From Bacteroidota bacterium (GTDB taxonomy: Bacteria > Bacteroidota > Bacteroidia > Bacteroidales > Prolixibacteraceae): a stretch of 17,272 nt of DNA. Made by a program: the position numbers and the translations under genes. Location of the stretch: contig JAUYEQ010000400.1 of NCBI GenBank assembly GCA_030691295.1, forward strand, positions 1-17,272, written 5' to 3'. The notes under the pieces are model-generated. The model was not told the origin of the DNA, ran no database searches, and saw nothing but the letters and a program-made list of their open reading frames with translations. Positions 7,236 through 14,772 of the stretch are shown here, in pieces. Numbering within the stretch: position 1 is the first letter of the stretch; every line of letters begins with the position of its first letter.

Positions 7236-8075
7236 ATGGAGAGTGAAAAAAAGTTAAAACTTGTCGCAACCGATCTGGATGGTACATTTTTGAAGAACGA
7301 CAAGTCGATTTCAAAAGAGAATCTGGATGCTCTGGATTCGTTGGGGGAGAAGGGAATTCTGAGGGTGGTGGCCACTGGCAGAAATTTGCAAAAGACGCAG
7401 GACGTGATTGCAAGCAATGTTCCTTTCGATTACGTTGTTTTCTCATCGGGAGCCGGTGTATACGATTGGAAAAACAAGAAGCTACTGTTTTATCAGAATC
7501 TAAATAAGTCGGTTGTTCGGCAATTGTCTGATTATCTTGTTGCCCGCGACCTGAATTTTCACCTTTTTAAACCTGTTCCGGAGAATTTCAAATGTTGGTA
7601 CTTCCGTGGAAGCGTTCCCTGTTCCGAATTTGAAAGATATTTCGACTATCATCAGTCTCACTCTGAAGCACTTTTAACCAATCAAAATATTGATTCGGAA
7701 GCATGTCAGTTTTTAGTTGTTTTCCCAAATGATCCCGATCGTTTTCATTCTTTAAAAGAAGATATTCAAAATAATTTTCCGGAAGTAAAAGTGGTCAGAA
7801 CCAGTTCTCCACTTGAGACTGATTATATTTGGATGGAAATATTTCACCATTCGGTTTCGAAAGGTAACGGCGTTAGATATTTGTGCGATTGGCTAAAAAT
7901 TGAACATGAATATACACTGGGCATCGGGAATGATTTCAACGATATGGATTTGCTTGAATTCACCAACTTTTCATATATCGTTGAAAACGGACCGCAGGAA
8001 TTAAAAGAATTGTTTTTACCTGCCCGGTCGAACGAAGAAAGCGCTTTTGCCCGTGCGGTTGGGGAGCACTTGTAG
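7236..8075 (+). CDS. Cof-type HAD-family phosphatase (class IIB)
   Basis: The 279-residue cytoplasmic hydrolase has the haloacid dehalogenase motifs in order: D13-L-D15-G-T (nucleophile and acid/base), V-A-T47-G-R-N (motif II), K209 in S-K-G-N-G-V (motif III) and G-N-D233-F-N-D-M-D-L-L (motif IV). A cap domain occupies roughly residues 85-195, the C2 cap arrangement of the Cof/YbiV group, whose members dephosphorylate sugar phosphates and similar metabolites. The exact substrate cannot be read from the sequence. It ends C-terminally with a normal core domain. It is transcribed alone, divergent from dapB and convergent to the MurU-like gene. Confidence 0.9.
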   Translation: MESEKKLKLVATDLDGTFLKNDKSISKENLDALDSLGEKGILRVVATGRNLQKTQDVIASNVPFDYVVFSSGAGVYDWKNKKLLFYQNLNKSVVRQLSDYLVARDLNFHLFKPVPENFKCWYFRGSVPCSEFERYFDYHQSHSEALLTNQNIDSEACQFLVVFPNDPDRFHSLKEDIQNNFPEVKVVRTSSPLETDYIWMEIFHHSVSKGNGVRYLCDWLKIEHEYTLGIGNDFNDMDLLEFTNFSYIVENGPQELKELFLPARSNEESAFARAVGEHL

Positions 8076-8160
8076 TTCAAAGTTAAAAGTTCCAGGTTCC
8101 AAGTCCGGGGTCGCGAAGGTTTTGGATATTCAATATTGGTTATTCTACATTCCTTTGTTC
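8076..8160. repeat. Repeat-like intergenic spacer between converging genes
   Basis: The 138-base spacer starts with an internally repetitive stretch: two tandem 7-mers, GTTCCAG and GTTCCAA, around 8089-8102, then after about 20 bases the A/T-rich GGATATTCAATATTGG, in which ATATTCAATATT is nearly self-complementary. I recognise similar wording as scattered non-coding repeats in Bacteroidota genomes, but only one copy occurs here. No clear terminator hairpin with a U tract was found in this spacer. Confidence 0.4.
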
Positions 8161-8213
8161 CAATACTGTTTTTACATTGTGGCAAAATTCACTAATCATA
8201 ACATTTCGGCAAT

Positions 8214-8936
8214 TTAACTGAAGAGCGTTTTAGCCATTTTCAGCTGATCCGGTTTGCCAAGGTCCATCCAGACGGTCGAGGTATCAACGAAGCCATAAAT
8301 GGATTCGGTTTGAGCCAGTCTCAGATACAGATCCATGATTGGGAATTTGCCGGTTTCTGTAATCAGCCTGAATATTTCGGGTTGGACGATCTGAATTCCG
8401 CTAAATGCATAGGGAATCGAATTGTCAAATTTATCCACACGGCTTATTTTTGTTTCGCCGTTGCTGAAATTTTTCCATCCGGCAAGTTGAAGTTGCTGAT
8501 CGAACATCAAATATCTGGAAGTATCCCTCTGTCTAACCACCAAAGTTGCCAGCGAACCCAAAGTTAAATGATGTCTTTCAAGTAAATTCAAATCAAGATT
8601 GCTGATCACATCTACATTGTATATCAGGATTGGTTCGTTTCCTGCCAAATATTCCTCCGCGTTTTTTAACCCGCCACCGGTATCGAGCAATTCTTCACGC
8701 TCGTCCGAAATGTGAATCTGCATTCCGGTGAAGGAATGATTTTCCAGAAAAGAAATAACCTGATCGGCAAAATGAAATACATTGATGGTAATATCGGTTA
8801 TTTGATGTGATATCAGTTTTTCAATGGCATGTTGCAGCAATGGTTTTCCGGCAAGTTGAACCAATGCTTTTGGCTTATCGCTGGTATGTTCTTTCAGGCG
8901 GGTTCCCAACCCTGCTGCAAAAATAAGTGCTTTCAA
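8214..8936 (-). CDS. Sugar-1-phosphate nucleotidyltransferase, MurU-like
   Basis: The 240-residue enzyme belongs to the NTP_transferase family. It starts with A-A-G-L-G-T-R-L (7-14) followed by D-K-P-K-A-L, the nucleotide-binding signature, has T-G-G-G-L (86-90) and a metal-binding Asp109 in Y-N-V-D-V. Near the C-terminus W-M-D-L-G-K-P-D-Q-L matches the W-x-D-x-G-x-P pattern of this group. The short length without a C-terminal acyltransferase domain fits N-acetylmuramate-1-phosphate uridylyltransferase (MurU) and related mannose-1-phosphate enzymes. MurU feeds a peptidoglycan-recycling shortcut to UDP-MurNAc, but its usual partner kinase (AmgK-like) is not adjacent here, so substrate identity is open. 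A TAnnTTTG box precedes it by 22 bases. Confidence 0.8.
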   Translation of the reverse strand: MKALIFAAGLGTRLKEHTSDKPKALVQLAGKPLLQHAIEKLISHQITDITINVFHFADQVISFLENHSFTGMQIHISDEREELLDTGGGLKNAEEYLAGNEPILIYNVDVISNLDLNLLERHHLTLGSLATLVVRQRDTSRYLMFDQQLQLAGWKNFSNGETKISRVDKFDNSIPYAFSGIQIVQPEIFRLITETGKFPIMDLYLRLAQTESIYGFVDTSTVWMDLGKPDQLKMAKTLFS

Positions 8937-8958
8937 TGTTGCTGGTTTTGAATTTTTT

Positions 8959-8966
8959 CAAAAATA
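8959..8966 (-). promoter_or_regulatory. Candidate -7 box for the MurU-like gene
   Basis: The minus strand reads TATTTTTG, matching TAnnTTTG, 22 bases upstream of the ATG at 8936. A TTG at 8984-8982 could serve as a weak -33 element, although the spacing is short at 15 bases. Confidence 0.35.
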
Positions 8967-9124
8967 GACATATTGACCATTCAATCAGGTTTTCATGTGA
9001 CTTTTTTTTGAATGTCGATTTCCACTAATTGTGTGATTTTTTTTAATTTTCGGATTAAACTTTTTTGGTATGAAACAGTCAATGCATCAGTAAATAAACA
9101 AATCGGTATTTAAAAATCAATCAA

Positions 9125-9598
9125 ATGAAAAAAATAAGCATATTAATGGTAATGTTTCTGGTTTTATCAGGAATTACCTTCGCACAGGAACGTGGTGGTG
9201 GCGAACGTCCATCAAGAACTCAGCAGTCAGGCAGGCCCGGAGGAATGGGCGACCGTCAGCAGATGACTCCGGAACAAAGGTTACAGCGTCAGACTCAACA
9301 GTTGGTTGAGCAACTGAAACTGACCAAGGATCAGGAAGCCAAAGTGACTGCGATCAACAAAAAGTACTTGGAAAAACAATCTACAGTCGATTGGTCAAAA
9401 ATGCGCGACGCAAGTGATGAAGAACGGACGGCAATGCGTGCTGAAATGACCAAAGTTCAGGCTGAAAAAGACAAGGAGATCAAAGCTATTTTGAAGGCTG
9501 ACCAGATCAAGTTGTACGATGAAATGCTGAAAAAGCGTGCTGAAAACAGAAGGAACGGTCCGGGTCGCATGGGGGGCCAGGGCGGTCCGGGTCAATAG
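9125..9598 (+). CDS. Secreted Spy/CpxP-like LTxxQ-type protein
   Basis: The 157-residue protein has a Sec signal peptide (hydrophobic to about residue 18, probable cleavage after F-A20 before Q21). A Gly/Arg/Gln-rich stretch (22-45) follows, then a helical, highly charged core from M-T-P-E-Q-R-L to about residue 140, and a Gly/Pro/Arg-rich tail. The core contains L-K-L-T-K-D-Q (64-70), the LTxxQ motif of Spy and CpxP, periplasmic proteins that in enterobacteria act as chaperones or stress-signalling inhibitors. Bacteroidota have many such small proteins with unproven roles. The gene is single, preceded by an AT-rich leader and followed by a strong terminator. Confidence 0.75.
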   Translation: MKKISILMVMFLVLSGITFAQERGGGERPSRTQQSGRPGGMGDRQQMTPEQRLQRQTQQLVEQLKLTKDQEAKVTAINKKYLEKQSTVDWSKMRDASDEERTAMRAEMTKVQAEKDKEIKAILKADQIKLYDEMLKKRAENRRNGPGRMGGQGGPGQ

Positions 9599-9623
9599 TG
9601 GATAATTAGTTTGGTTTTAAGTG

Positions 9624-9649
9624 AAAAAGGGGCGAAAGCCCCTTTTTTT
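9624..9649. terminator. Strong intrinsic terminator shared by the Spy-like gene and ribH
   Basis: AAAAAGGGGC (9624-9633), a GAAA tetraloop (9634-9637) and GCCCCTTTTT (9638-9647) form a perfect 10-bp stem followed by more T. It is a textbook factor-independent terminator for the plus-strand gene ending at 9598. The run of A on the left makes it work equally well for ribH, whose stop codon (9648-9650) abuts the stem. Confidence 0.92.
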
Positions 9650-10136
9650 ATTTGGTCAGATCATCTCTCAATGCCAGCATTTTAATGGCAGTAACAGCCG
9701 CTTCGTCACCTTTGTTTCCCAACTTTCCACCTGCACGGTCGAGTGCCTGTTGCTGATTATCGGTGGTAAGTAAACCAAATATAAATGGCTTGTTGTATTT
9801 GATATTCAGGTTGGTAATTCCCTGCGTAACTCCTTCGCAGATAAAATCAAAATGGCGGGTTTCTCCCTGAATTACACAGCCCAGAATGATGATTGCATCA
9901 GACCCGGTAAATTCTGCGAGGTATTGAGCGCCCAGGGTCAGTTCAAAACTTCCGGGAACATGCTTTAATACAATATTTTCTTCCTTTGCACCATGTTTCA
10001 GCAATGTATCAACAGCACCCTGTGCCAATGCGCCTGTTACTTCATAGTTCCATTCTGCCAACACAATCCCGAATTTCATTTCTGAAGCTGAAGGAACTGA
10101 AGACAGGTCATATTCTGATAAATTTTTTGTAGCCAT
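9648..10136 (-). CDS. ribH: 6,7-dimethyl-8-ribityllumazine synthase
   Basis: RibH condenses 5-amino-6-ribitylaminouracil with 3,4-dihydroxy-2-butanone 4-phosphate in the penultimate step of riboflavin synthesis, forming icosahedral or pentameric assemblies. The 162 residues contain the substrate-binding A-E-W-N-Y-E near 28-33, the V-P-G-S-F-E-L motif near 60-66, and [16 protein letters not shown], whose His is the catalytic general base. The C-terminal G-N-K-G-D-E-A-A corresponds to the usual N-K-G-x-E-A-A. All family hallmarks are intact. It lies behind the TPR gene with a hairpin between them, and its 3' end touches the shared terminator. Confidence 0.97.
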   Translation of the reverse strand: MATKNLSEYDLSSVPSASEMKFGIVLAEWNYEVTGALAQGAVDTLLKHGAKEENIVLKHVPGSFELTLGAQYLAEFTGSDAIIILGCVIQGETRHFDFICEGVTQGITNLNIKYNKPFIFGLLTTDNQQQALDRAGGKLGNKGDEAAVTAIKMLALRDDLTK

Positions 10137-10164
10137 TTTGTGGATTTAAAATTTGTGTAAAAAT

Positions 10165-10195
10165 AAAAAATCCCCTGCAATGAGGGGACTTTTTT
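10165..10195 (-). terminator. Terminator-like hairpin between the TPR gene and ribH
   Basis: TCCCCT (10171-10176) pairs with AGGGGA (10183-10188) around a 6-base loop, and the flanking A6 and T6 runs extend the stem past one bulged C. On the minus strand the hairpin is followed by a T-rich run. Its end is only about 29 bases before the ribH ATG, leaving little room for a separate ribH promoter, so it may act as a partial terminator or attenuator. Confidence 0.7.
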
Positions 10196-10218
10196 ATATT
10201 GTCAGTTTAAAAACGTTT

Positions 10219-10911
10219 TTAGCTGTTCGCTTTAACTTTTGCGCGGGCAATGTATTTATCAATGTTTCTTCCTTCGTTGCTCTCCGGAAATTTTTGTTTG
10301 ATGGTTTCATATATTTTCAGCGCTTCTGCACTTTTACCAGTGCTTTCGAGCAACTCAGCAGCTTTGAGCATATAAATCGGAGTTGTCAGCTCGTTTTCAT
10401 TCAACTTGTATGCTTTGGTGTATAAGTCAAGCGCTTTGTCTGTTTTTCCAAGTTCAAGCTGAGCATCGCCCTGAGCGCCAATTGAAATAGGTTTTAACAG
10501 TATATCATCCGTCTTAAATTTTTGCAGGTACTCAATGGCATCTTCAAACTGACCCATTTGCAAATAGGAAACTCCTGCATAATATTTTGCCAGATTGCCG
10601 GCATCAGTAGAGCCAAAGTCGTCAATAATATCAAGAAATCCAAGGTTCCCACCATCTCCGTTGAGAGCCAGATTGAATGAATCTTTTTCAAAGTAATTCT
10701 GGGCCACGTACATTTGATCTTTTGCTTCCTGATCGCGTGGTTCGAGGTAAAACTTGTTTAATGCTAGATACCCAACTACTACAATTACAATTGAACCAAT
10801 CACTATTGAAATCAGTTTTTGGTTTGATTCGAGAAATTGCTCAGTTTTGGTTAACGCACTTTCTACTTCGGTTAAATTATCAGCCTGGTTGTTTTTTTTG
10901 TCTTTTGTCAT
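10219..10911 (-). CDS. Membrane-anchored tetratricopeptide repeat protein
   Basis: I place the start at the ATG at 10911 (M-T-K-D-K-K-N-N), giving 230 residues. The frame is open for a further 17 codons upstream, but that part is AT-rich and overlaps candidate promoter boxes. A short charged N-terminus (1-35) is followed by one membrane helix (I-S-I-V-I-G-S-I-V-I-V-V-V-G-Y, about 35-52). The rest is helical repeats: A-K-Y-Y-A-G-V-S-Y-L-Q-M-G-Q-F-E-D-A, then A-Q-L-E-L-G-K-T-D-K-A, then L-L-E-S-T-G-K-S-A-E-A-L-K-I-Y-E. The layout resembles YfgM-like proteins. It probably faces the periplasm and mediates protein contacts; no catalytic motif is seen. Placement between recF and ribH is a recurrent Bacteroidota arrangement in my recollection. 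Confidence 0.82.
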   Translation of the reverse strand: MTKDKKNNQADNLTEVESALTKTEQFLESNQKLISIVIGSIVIVVVGYLALNKFYLEPRDQEAKDQMYVAQNYFEKDSFNLALNGDGGNLGFLDIIDDFGSTDAGNLAKYYAGVSYLQMGQFEDAIEYLQKFKTDDILLKPISIGAQGDAQLELGKTDKALDLYTKAYKLNENELTTPIYMLKAAELLESTGKSAEALKIYETIKQKFPESNEGRNIDKYIARAKVKANS

Positions 10912-10942
10912 TTCGTAAAGTATATTTTCAAAAATCGTGAGG

Positions 10943-10967
10943 CAAAAATATATTATTTTCAAAAATA
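10943..10967 (-). promoter_or_regulatory. Two candidate -7 boxes upstream of the TPR gene
   Basis: On the minus strand TATTTTTG occurs twice, at 10950-10943 and 10967-10960, both matching TAnnTTTG. They lie 32 and 49 bases upstream of the chosen ATG at 10911, which supports that start over the longer frame. Confidence 0.35.
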
Positions 10968-11065
10968 AATGGCAGTTTTCAGATTTTAAATTGAATATTA
11001 ATGAACACTTTGATGTTAATCGCTTCTTAATCGAATATTTTCATCGGTTCCGTTGCAGAAATTTG

Positions 11066-11073
11066 TAGTTTTG
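11066..11073 (+). promoter_or_regulatory. Candidate -7 box for the recF operon
   Basis: TAGTTTTG matches TAnnTTTG and lies 24 bases upstream of the ATG at 11098. It supports starting recF at 11098, not at the TTG at 11053. A clear -33 element is missing. Confidence 0.35.
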
Positions 11074-11097
11074 TTCCGTCAAAATGGTCCTGAAAAT

Positions 11098-12198
11098 ATG
11101 TTTATTCAAGAATTATCGATCGTAAATTTTAAAAACTTTGAACATTCTGAATTCAAGTTTACTGATGGCTTAAATTGTTTCATTGGCAATAATGGCGCAG
11201 GAAAAACCAACCTGATGGATGCAATTTATTATTTGTCGTTTTGCAAAAGTTTTCTGAATTCAATCGATGCCCAGAATATACGTTTTGATCAGGATTTTTT
11301 TATGATCCAGGGAAAATACTCACGACTCGATTCGGAAGAAACCATTTATTGCGGCCTGAAAAGAACCCAAAAGAAAATCTTTAAACGGAACCAGAAAGAA
11401 TACCGGAAATTATCGGAGCACATCGGTCTGATTCCTTTGATTATTGTAACTCCTTTGGATACCAACCTTATTTCAGGAGGGAGCGAAGAACGCCGCAGGT
11501 TTGTTGATATGGTAATTTCGCAGTACAATGCCGTTTATCTCGAAAACCTGATCAGATACAACCGGGCTTTGCTTCAGCGTAATAATTTGCTCAAACAGTT
11601 TGCCGGAAGAAATGCATTCCAGTTGGAAGCGATTGAAATCTGGGACGATCAGCTTGTCAAATACGGACAACAGATACATGCCGAACGAATGATTTTCATC
11701 GACAAACTTCAACCTGTTTTTCAGCAATATTATCAGCTAATTTCAGGAGGGAAGGAACTGGTTGGTTTAAAATTGCAGTCAGATTTGCTGACCAATGATT
11801 TTGACCAGCTTTTAAAAAGTACAATTGGCCGCGACCGGATGCTGCAATACACCTCAACCGGAATCCACAAAGATGATTTTGAGTTTGAACTGGCCGGTTA
11901 TCCAATTAAAAAATTTGGCTCTCAGGGACAGAAAAAAACATATTTGGTAGCATTGAAGCTGGCACAGTTCGACTTTATGAAAGAAATTTCAGGATTAACT
12001 CCGATCTTGTTACTCGATGATATCTTTGACAAGCTGGATAAAAACCGTGTGGAACAAATCGTGAAACTGGTGGCCGACGATCATTTCGGTCAGATTTTTA
12101 TAACCGATACAAACCGCGAGCACCTCGATGTGATGATTTCACGTTTGGATACCGAATCGCGAATTTTTACCATTAACGATGGTCAGGTAAAAAACTAA
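11098..12198 (+). CDS. recF: DNA replication/repair protein RecF
   Basis: RecF is an SMC-like ATPase that helps load RecA at single-strand gaps. From the ATG at 11098 the protein has 366 residues, a normal family length. It opens with F-I-Q-E-L-S-I-V-N-F-K-N-F, typical for RecF. It shows Walker A G-N-N-G-A-G-K-T (30-37), the ABC signature S-Q-G-Q-K-K (275-280) preceded by S-T-G-I-H-K-D-D (about 253-260), and Walker B I-L-L-L-D-D (303-308) followed by F-D-K-L-D. A TTG 45 bases upstream would add 15 residues that do not look like RecF. It is divergent from the TPR gene and is followed after 6 bases by the DUF721 gene. Confidence 0.96.
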   Translation: MFIQELSIVNFKNFEHSEFKFTDGLNCFIGNNGAGKTNLMDAIYYLSFCKSFLNSIDAQNIRFDQDFFMIQGKYSRLDSEETIYCGLKRTQKKIFKRNQKEYRKLSEHIGLIPLIIVTPLDTNLISGGSEERRRFVDMVISQYNAVYLENLIRYNRALLQRNNLLKQFAGRNAFQLEAIEIWDDQLVKYGQQIHAERMIFIDKLQPVFQQYYQLISGGKELVGLKLQSDLLTNDFDQLLKSTIGRDRMLQYTSTGIHKDDFEFELAGYPIKKFGSQGQKKTYLVALKLAQFDFMKEISGLTPILLLDDIFDKLDKNRVEQIVKLVADDHFGQIFITDTNREHLDVMISRLDTESRIFTINDGQVKN

Positions 12199-12204
12199 AC
12201 TAAA

Positions 12205-12495
12205 ATGAGAAAAAACAATACCCAAAGTATCAGCGATGTTCTGAGGAGTTATACCCGTGAAAATAAGCTGGACCGTAAACTCAACGAACTGGATCTTATT
12301 AAATCGTGGGAGACGGTGATGGGCAAAACTGTGGCCCGTTATACCGGAAATCTATACATACAGAATAGTACTCTGTTTGTAGAAACAACTTCGCCCATTG
12401 TACGGAACGAATTGCTGATGATGAGGGAAGACATTCGTATTCGCCTGAATGAAGTGGTGGGCGAAGAATTGATTAAAACAATTGTTTTCAGGTAA
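12205..12495 (+). CDS. DUF721 (DciA-like) protein
   Basis: The 96-residue protein matches the DUF721 family: an N-terminal helix (S-I-S-D-V-L-R-S-Y), then I-K-S-W-E-T-V-M-G-K-T-V-A-R-Y-T, then a beta-rich segment (L-Y-I-Q-N-S-T-L-F-V-E-T-T-S-P-I-V-R-N-E-L) and a C-terminal helix-strand unit. DciA, the best-studied DUF721 protein, is the ancestral bacterial helicase operator that helps load DnaB. This short Bacteroidota form consists mainly of the KH-like domain, so helicase loading is plausible but inferred. It begins 6 bases after recF and is surely co-transcribed with it, which agrees with a replication or repair role. Confidence 0.85.
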   Translation: MRKNNTQSISDVLRSYTRENKLDRKLNELDLIKSWETVMGKTVARYTGNLYIQNSTLFVETTSPIVRNELLMMREDIRIRLNEVVGEELIKTIVFR

Positions 12496-12586
12496 GAGAA
12501 CAAGCAATAAATATTATTTATACTTTTCGCCCGAAAATTGATGGCTCGAAAATTGTAAAAACAACAAAATAAATAAATTTTACAAA

Positions 12587-12982
12587 ATGAAAAATTCATT
12601 GTTAGTTATGGTTATGGTGCTTTTTGCTTCTTTAAGTATGCAGGCACAGGTAAATCCTGCAAGTGCACAGGATTCTATAGTTTTTGATAAAATGGCACAT
12701 GATTACGGCACCATTATTCAGGGTGCCGATGGCAATTGCGAATTTAAGTTTGTCAACAAGGGAAAAGCACCTATAATTCTTAATGAAGTAAAAGCTTCGT
12801 GTGGTTGCACTAGTCCTGATTGGACCAGAACCCCGGTTGCTCCGGGCGAAACCGGCACCATTAAAGTAGCCTACAATACCAATATTGCGGGCGCGTTCAA
12901 TAAAACAGTCACTGTTAATTCAAATGCAAAAAACACACCTGTTGTATTGCTGATAAAAGGGATTGTCACGGCAAAACAGTAA
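12587..12982 (+). CDS. Secreted DUF1573 protein
   Basis: The 131 residues comprise a Sec signal peptide (hydrophobic 4-16, probable cleavage after M-Q-A20) and one DUF1573 domain, an immunoglobulin-like, ASPM/SPD-2/Hydin-related fold. Family marks are D-Y-G-T-I-I-Q-G, F-K-F-V-N-K-G-K-A-P-I-I-L and the vicinal-cysteine motif A-S-C-G-C-T-S-P, with I-K-V-A-Y-N-T after it. The family is abundant in Bacteroidota and generally secreted, but no activity is established. The C-G-C pair could bind metal or form a disulfide; that is inference. It is 91 bases behind the DUF721 gene, with a possible hairpin just before its ATG, so it could be the end of the recF operon or a separate unit. Confidence 0.87.
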   Translation: MKNSLLVMVMVLFASLSMQAQVNPASAQDSIVFDKMAHDYGTIIQGADGNCEFKFVNKGKAPIILNEVKASCGCTSPDWTRTPVAPGETGTIKVAYNTNIAGAFNKTVTVNSNAKNTPVVLLIKGIVTAKQ

Positions 12983-12995
12983 TCCAAATAATTAT

Positions 12996-13020
12996 GGTAC
13001 ACTATTCCACATAGAGTACC
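12996..13020. terminator. Hairpin at the junction of converging DUF1573 and RlmI-like genes
   Basis: GGTACACTAT (12996-13005) and ATAGAGTACC (13011-13020) form a 10-bp stem with one mismatch and a 5-base loop. It begins 13 bases after the DUF1573 stop and covers the last codons and stop of the RlmI-like gene on the minus strand. No U tract follows on either side, so termination is only suggested. Confidence 0.4.
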
Positions 13021-14192
13021 AGTCCTTTCAAATATTCTCCTTCAGGATGGTAAATATCTACAGGATGGTCTGCCGGCTGAACAAGTTGGTTCAGTATACG
13101 GACTTTTCTTCCTGAAATAGCAGCAGCAGAAAATACTGCTTCGCGAAATTTATCTTTGGTTACCACTTGCGAACAACTAAAGGTAAACACTATTCCGCCC
13201 GGTGCAATTTGCTGAAATGCTTTCAGGTTAAGTCGTTTGTATCCTTTTAATGCCTGAGGTAAAGCCCCGCGGTGTTTGGCAAAAGCCGGAGGATCGAGAA
13301 TAATCAGATCATATTTTCCCTGATTCTTGTCCATATAATCGAAACAATCAGCCACAAAAGCTTCGTGACGCGTATCTTCGGGGAAATTCAGTTTCACATT
13401 TTCGTTGGTCAGCTCGATGGCCTTGGCAGATGAATCAACGGAATGAACAACTTTTGCGCCACCGCGCATGGCATAAAACGAAAATCCGCCTGAATAACAG
13501 AACATATTCAGCACTTTACGGTCTTTTGAATATTCCTGCACCAAACGTCGGCTTTCGCGTTGATCGACGAAAAAACCTGTCTTTTGGCCTTCCACCCAGT
13601 CCACATTAAAGCGATTTCCGTATTCCTGAACTTCAAAAACTTTAGACTCTCCCAACAAATAGCCATCCTTTGGTTCCAGGTCGGCTTTAAATGGAACGGT
13701 CTTTTCACTTTTATCGTAAACGGCAACCAGACGATCGCCCATCACTTCTTTTAAGGCTTTTGCCAGCGTTTCCCGAATCAGAAACATTCCGGCTGAATGT
13801 GCTTGAATCACTGCTGTTCCGTTGTAGAAATCCACAATCAGCCCTGGCATTCCATCGCCTTCGCCATGCACCAAACGATATACGTTGGTCTGATCGTTAT
13901 CAACCAAACCAAGCTTTTTCCGAACATCCAAAGCGCGGTCAAGCTTGCCTTTCCAGAAATCAAAATCGGGTTCAACTTTCCCGAACGAGAAAATGCGTAC
14001 TGCAATCGAGCCAATCTGAACATGACCCATTGCAAGAAATTCTTTCTTGTTTGAAACAACTTCAACTACATCACCTTCTTCAACTTTTCCAATTATTTCA
14101 TTAATTGCTCCCGAAAATATCCACGGATGAAAGCGTAGCAGCGATTGTTCCTTGCCTGATTTCAGTACAACCTGGCTGTATGTTTTTGTCAT
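13002..14192 (-). CDS. RlmI-like class I SAM-dependent rRNA (cytosine-5) methyltransferase
   Basis: From the ATG at 14192 (M-T-K-T-Y-S-Q) the protein has 396 residues. An open extension of 15 codons overlaps the upstream exonuclease gene and is unlikely to be used. An N-terminal PUA-like RNA-binding domain (L-K-S-G-K-E...H-P-W-I-F-S-G-A-I) precedes a central domain. The methyltransferase follows: Q-K-T-G-F-F-V-D-Q-R near 203, motif I F-C-Y-S-G-G-F-S near 231-238, D-P-P-A-F at 300-304, and F-S-C-S with catalytic Cys340. RlmI methylates C1962 of 23S rRNA in E. coli; the same target is likely but not proven here. It starts 5 bases after the exonuclease stop, third in its operon. Confidence 0.92.
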   Translation of the reverse strand: MTKTYSQVVLKSGKEQSLLRFHPWIFSGAINEIIGKVEEGDVVEVVSNKKEFLAMGHVQIGSIAVRIFSFGKVEPDFDFWKGKLDRALDVRKKLGLVDNDQTNVYRLVHGEGDGMPGLIVDFYNGTAVIQAHSAGMFLIRETLAKALKEVMGDRLVAVYDKSEKTVPFKADLEPKDGYLLGESKVFEVQEYGNRFNVDWVEGQKTGFFVDQRESRRLVQEYSKDRKVLNMFCYSGGFSFYAMRGGAKVVHSVDSSAKAIELTNENVKLNFPEDTRHEAFVADCFDYMDKNQGKYDLIILDPPAFAKHRGALPQALKGYKRLNLKAFQQIAPGGIVFTFSCSQVVTKDKFREAVFSAAAISGRKVRILNQLVQPADHPVDIYHPEGEYLKGLVLYVE

Positions 14193-14197
14193 GTTTT

Positions 14198-14770
14198 TTA
14201 TTGATTGAGTGATTCGTAAATGCGGTGTGAAACCCATGCATCGGTGGCGGCATAAATCTGCTGAGCTTCCGAAAGTTCAAGCGCTTCCCAGTTGGTAACC
14301 CGCTGAGCTTTGGATATTCGATACCCCAAAACAATGGCTGATATTTTTTTTAGGCTAAAATCCTGAATGCCGTAGTCTTTAACCCTATCCTGCAATTCGA
14401 TAAAACCACTGGGTTTAAAATGGTTCATCTTCTGTAATCCTTTAATATCATCGCGGATAGCGACACCAATTTTTTCGATTTCAGGATTTGAAAGTATGTT
14501 TTTGAGTCCGTTTGGCAAGCCAATTTTGTTTAACCTGAATAAAAACGCGCGGTCTTTGGTAGCCAGTTGCAGCAAGGCAACTTCGTAAACAACTCCTTTT
14601 TTAAAAGCTGGTTTGGTTTCGGTATCAAAACCCAGCACTTTTTGTTGTGCCAGATATTCAATTGAAATCAAATAGGCTTCTTTGGTCTCAACCAGCATTA
14701 TTTCACCTTCAAACTGAATCAGTGGCAATTCGGCCAATTCTTCCTTATCGATACTCTCTTTGTAAATCAT
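14198..14770 (-). CDS. DEDDy-type 3'-5' exonuclease domain protein (RNase D-like)
   Basis: I choose the ATG at 14770 (M-I-Y-K-E-S), 2 bases after the DUF5063 stop, giving 190 residues; a longer frame to 14809 would run into the upstream gene. The exonuclease motifs are F-D49-T-E51-T (Exo I), V-A-I-R-D-D108 (Exo II), and Y173-A-A-T-D177-A-W (Exo III, with the Tyr that defines the DEDDy class). It therefore should remove nucleotides from 3' ends using two metal ions. Unlike full RNase D it has no HRDC domains, so its substrate may be small RNA or DNA ends. It is the middle gene between DUF5063 and an rRNA methyltransferase, which suggests RNA metabolism by association. Confidence 0.9.
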   Translation of the reverse strand: MIYKESIDKEELAELPLIQFEGEIMLVETKEAYLISIEYLAQQKVLGFDTETKPAFKKGVVYEVALLQLATKDRAFLFRLNKIGLPNGLKNILSNPEIEKIGVAIRDDIKGLQKMNHFKPSGFIELQDRVKDYGIQDFSLKKISAIVLGYRISKAQRVTNWEALELSEAQQIYAATDAWVSHRIYESLNQ

Positions 14771-14772
14771 TG

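Noticed and set aside
7102..7446. Minus-strand frames across the dapB-HAD spacer and the HAD start
   Set aside because: They overlap the well-supported N-terminus of the HAD phosphatase and show no recognisable domain.
8431..8439. TTATCCACA, an exact DnaA box
   Set aside because: It is a single copy inside the MurU-like coding region, with no cluster, no AT-rich unwinding element and no dnaA gene nearby; the nearness of recF alone does not indicate an origin.
11053..11097. TTG start 45 bases upstream of the chosen recF ATG
   Set aside because: The added residues are unlike RecF N-termini, and the candidate -7 box at 11066-11073 would lie within them.
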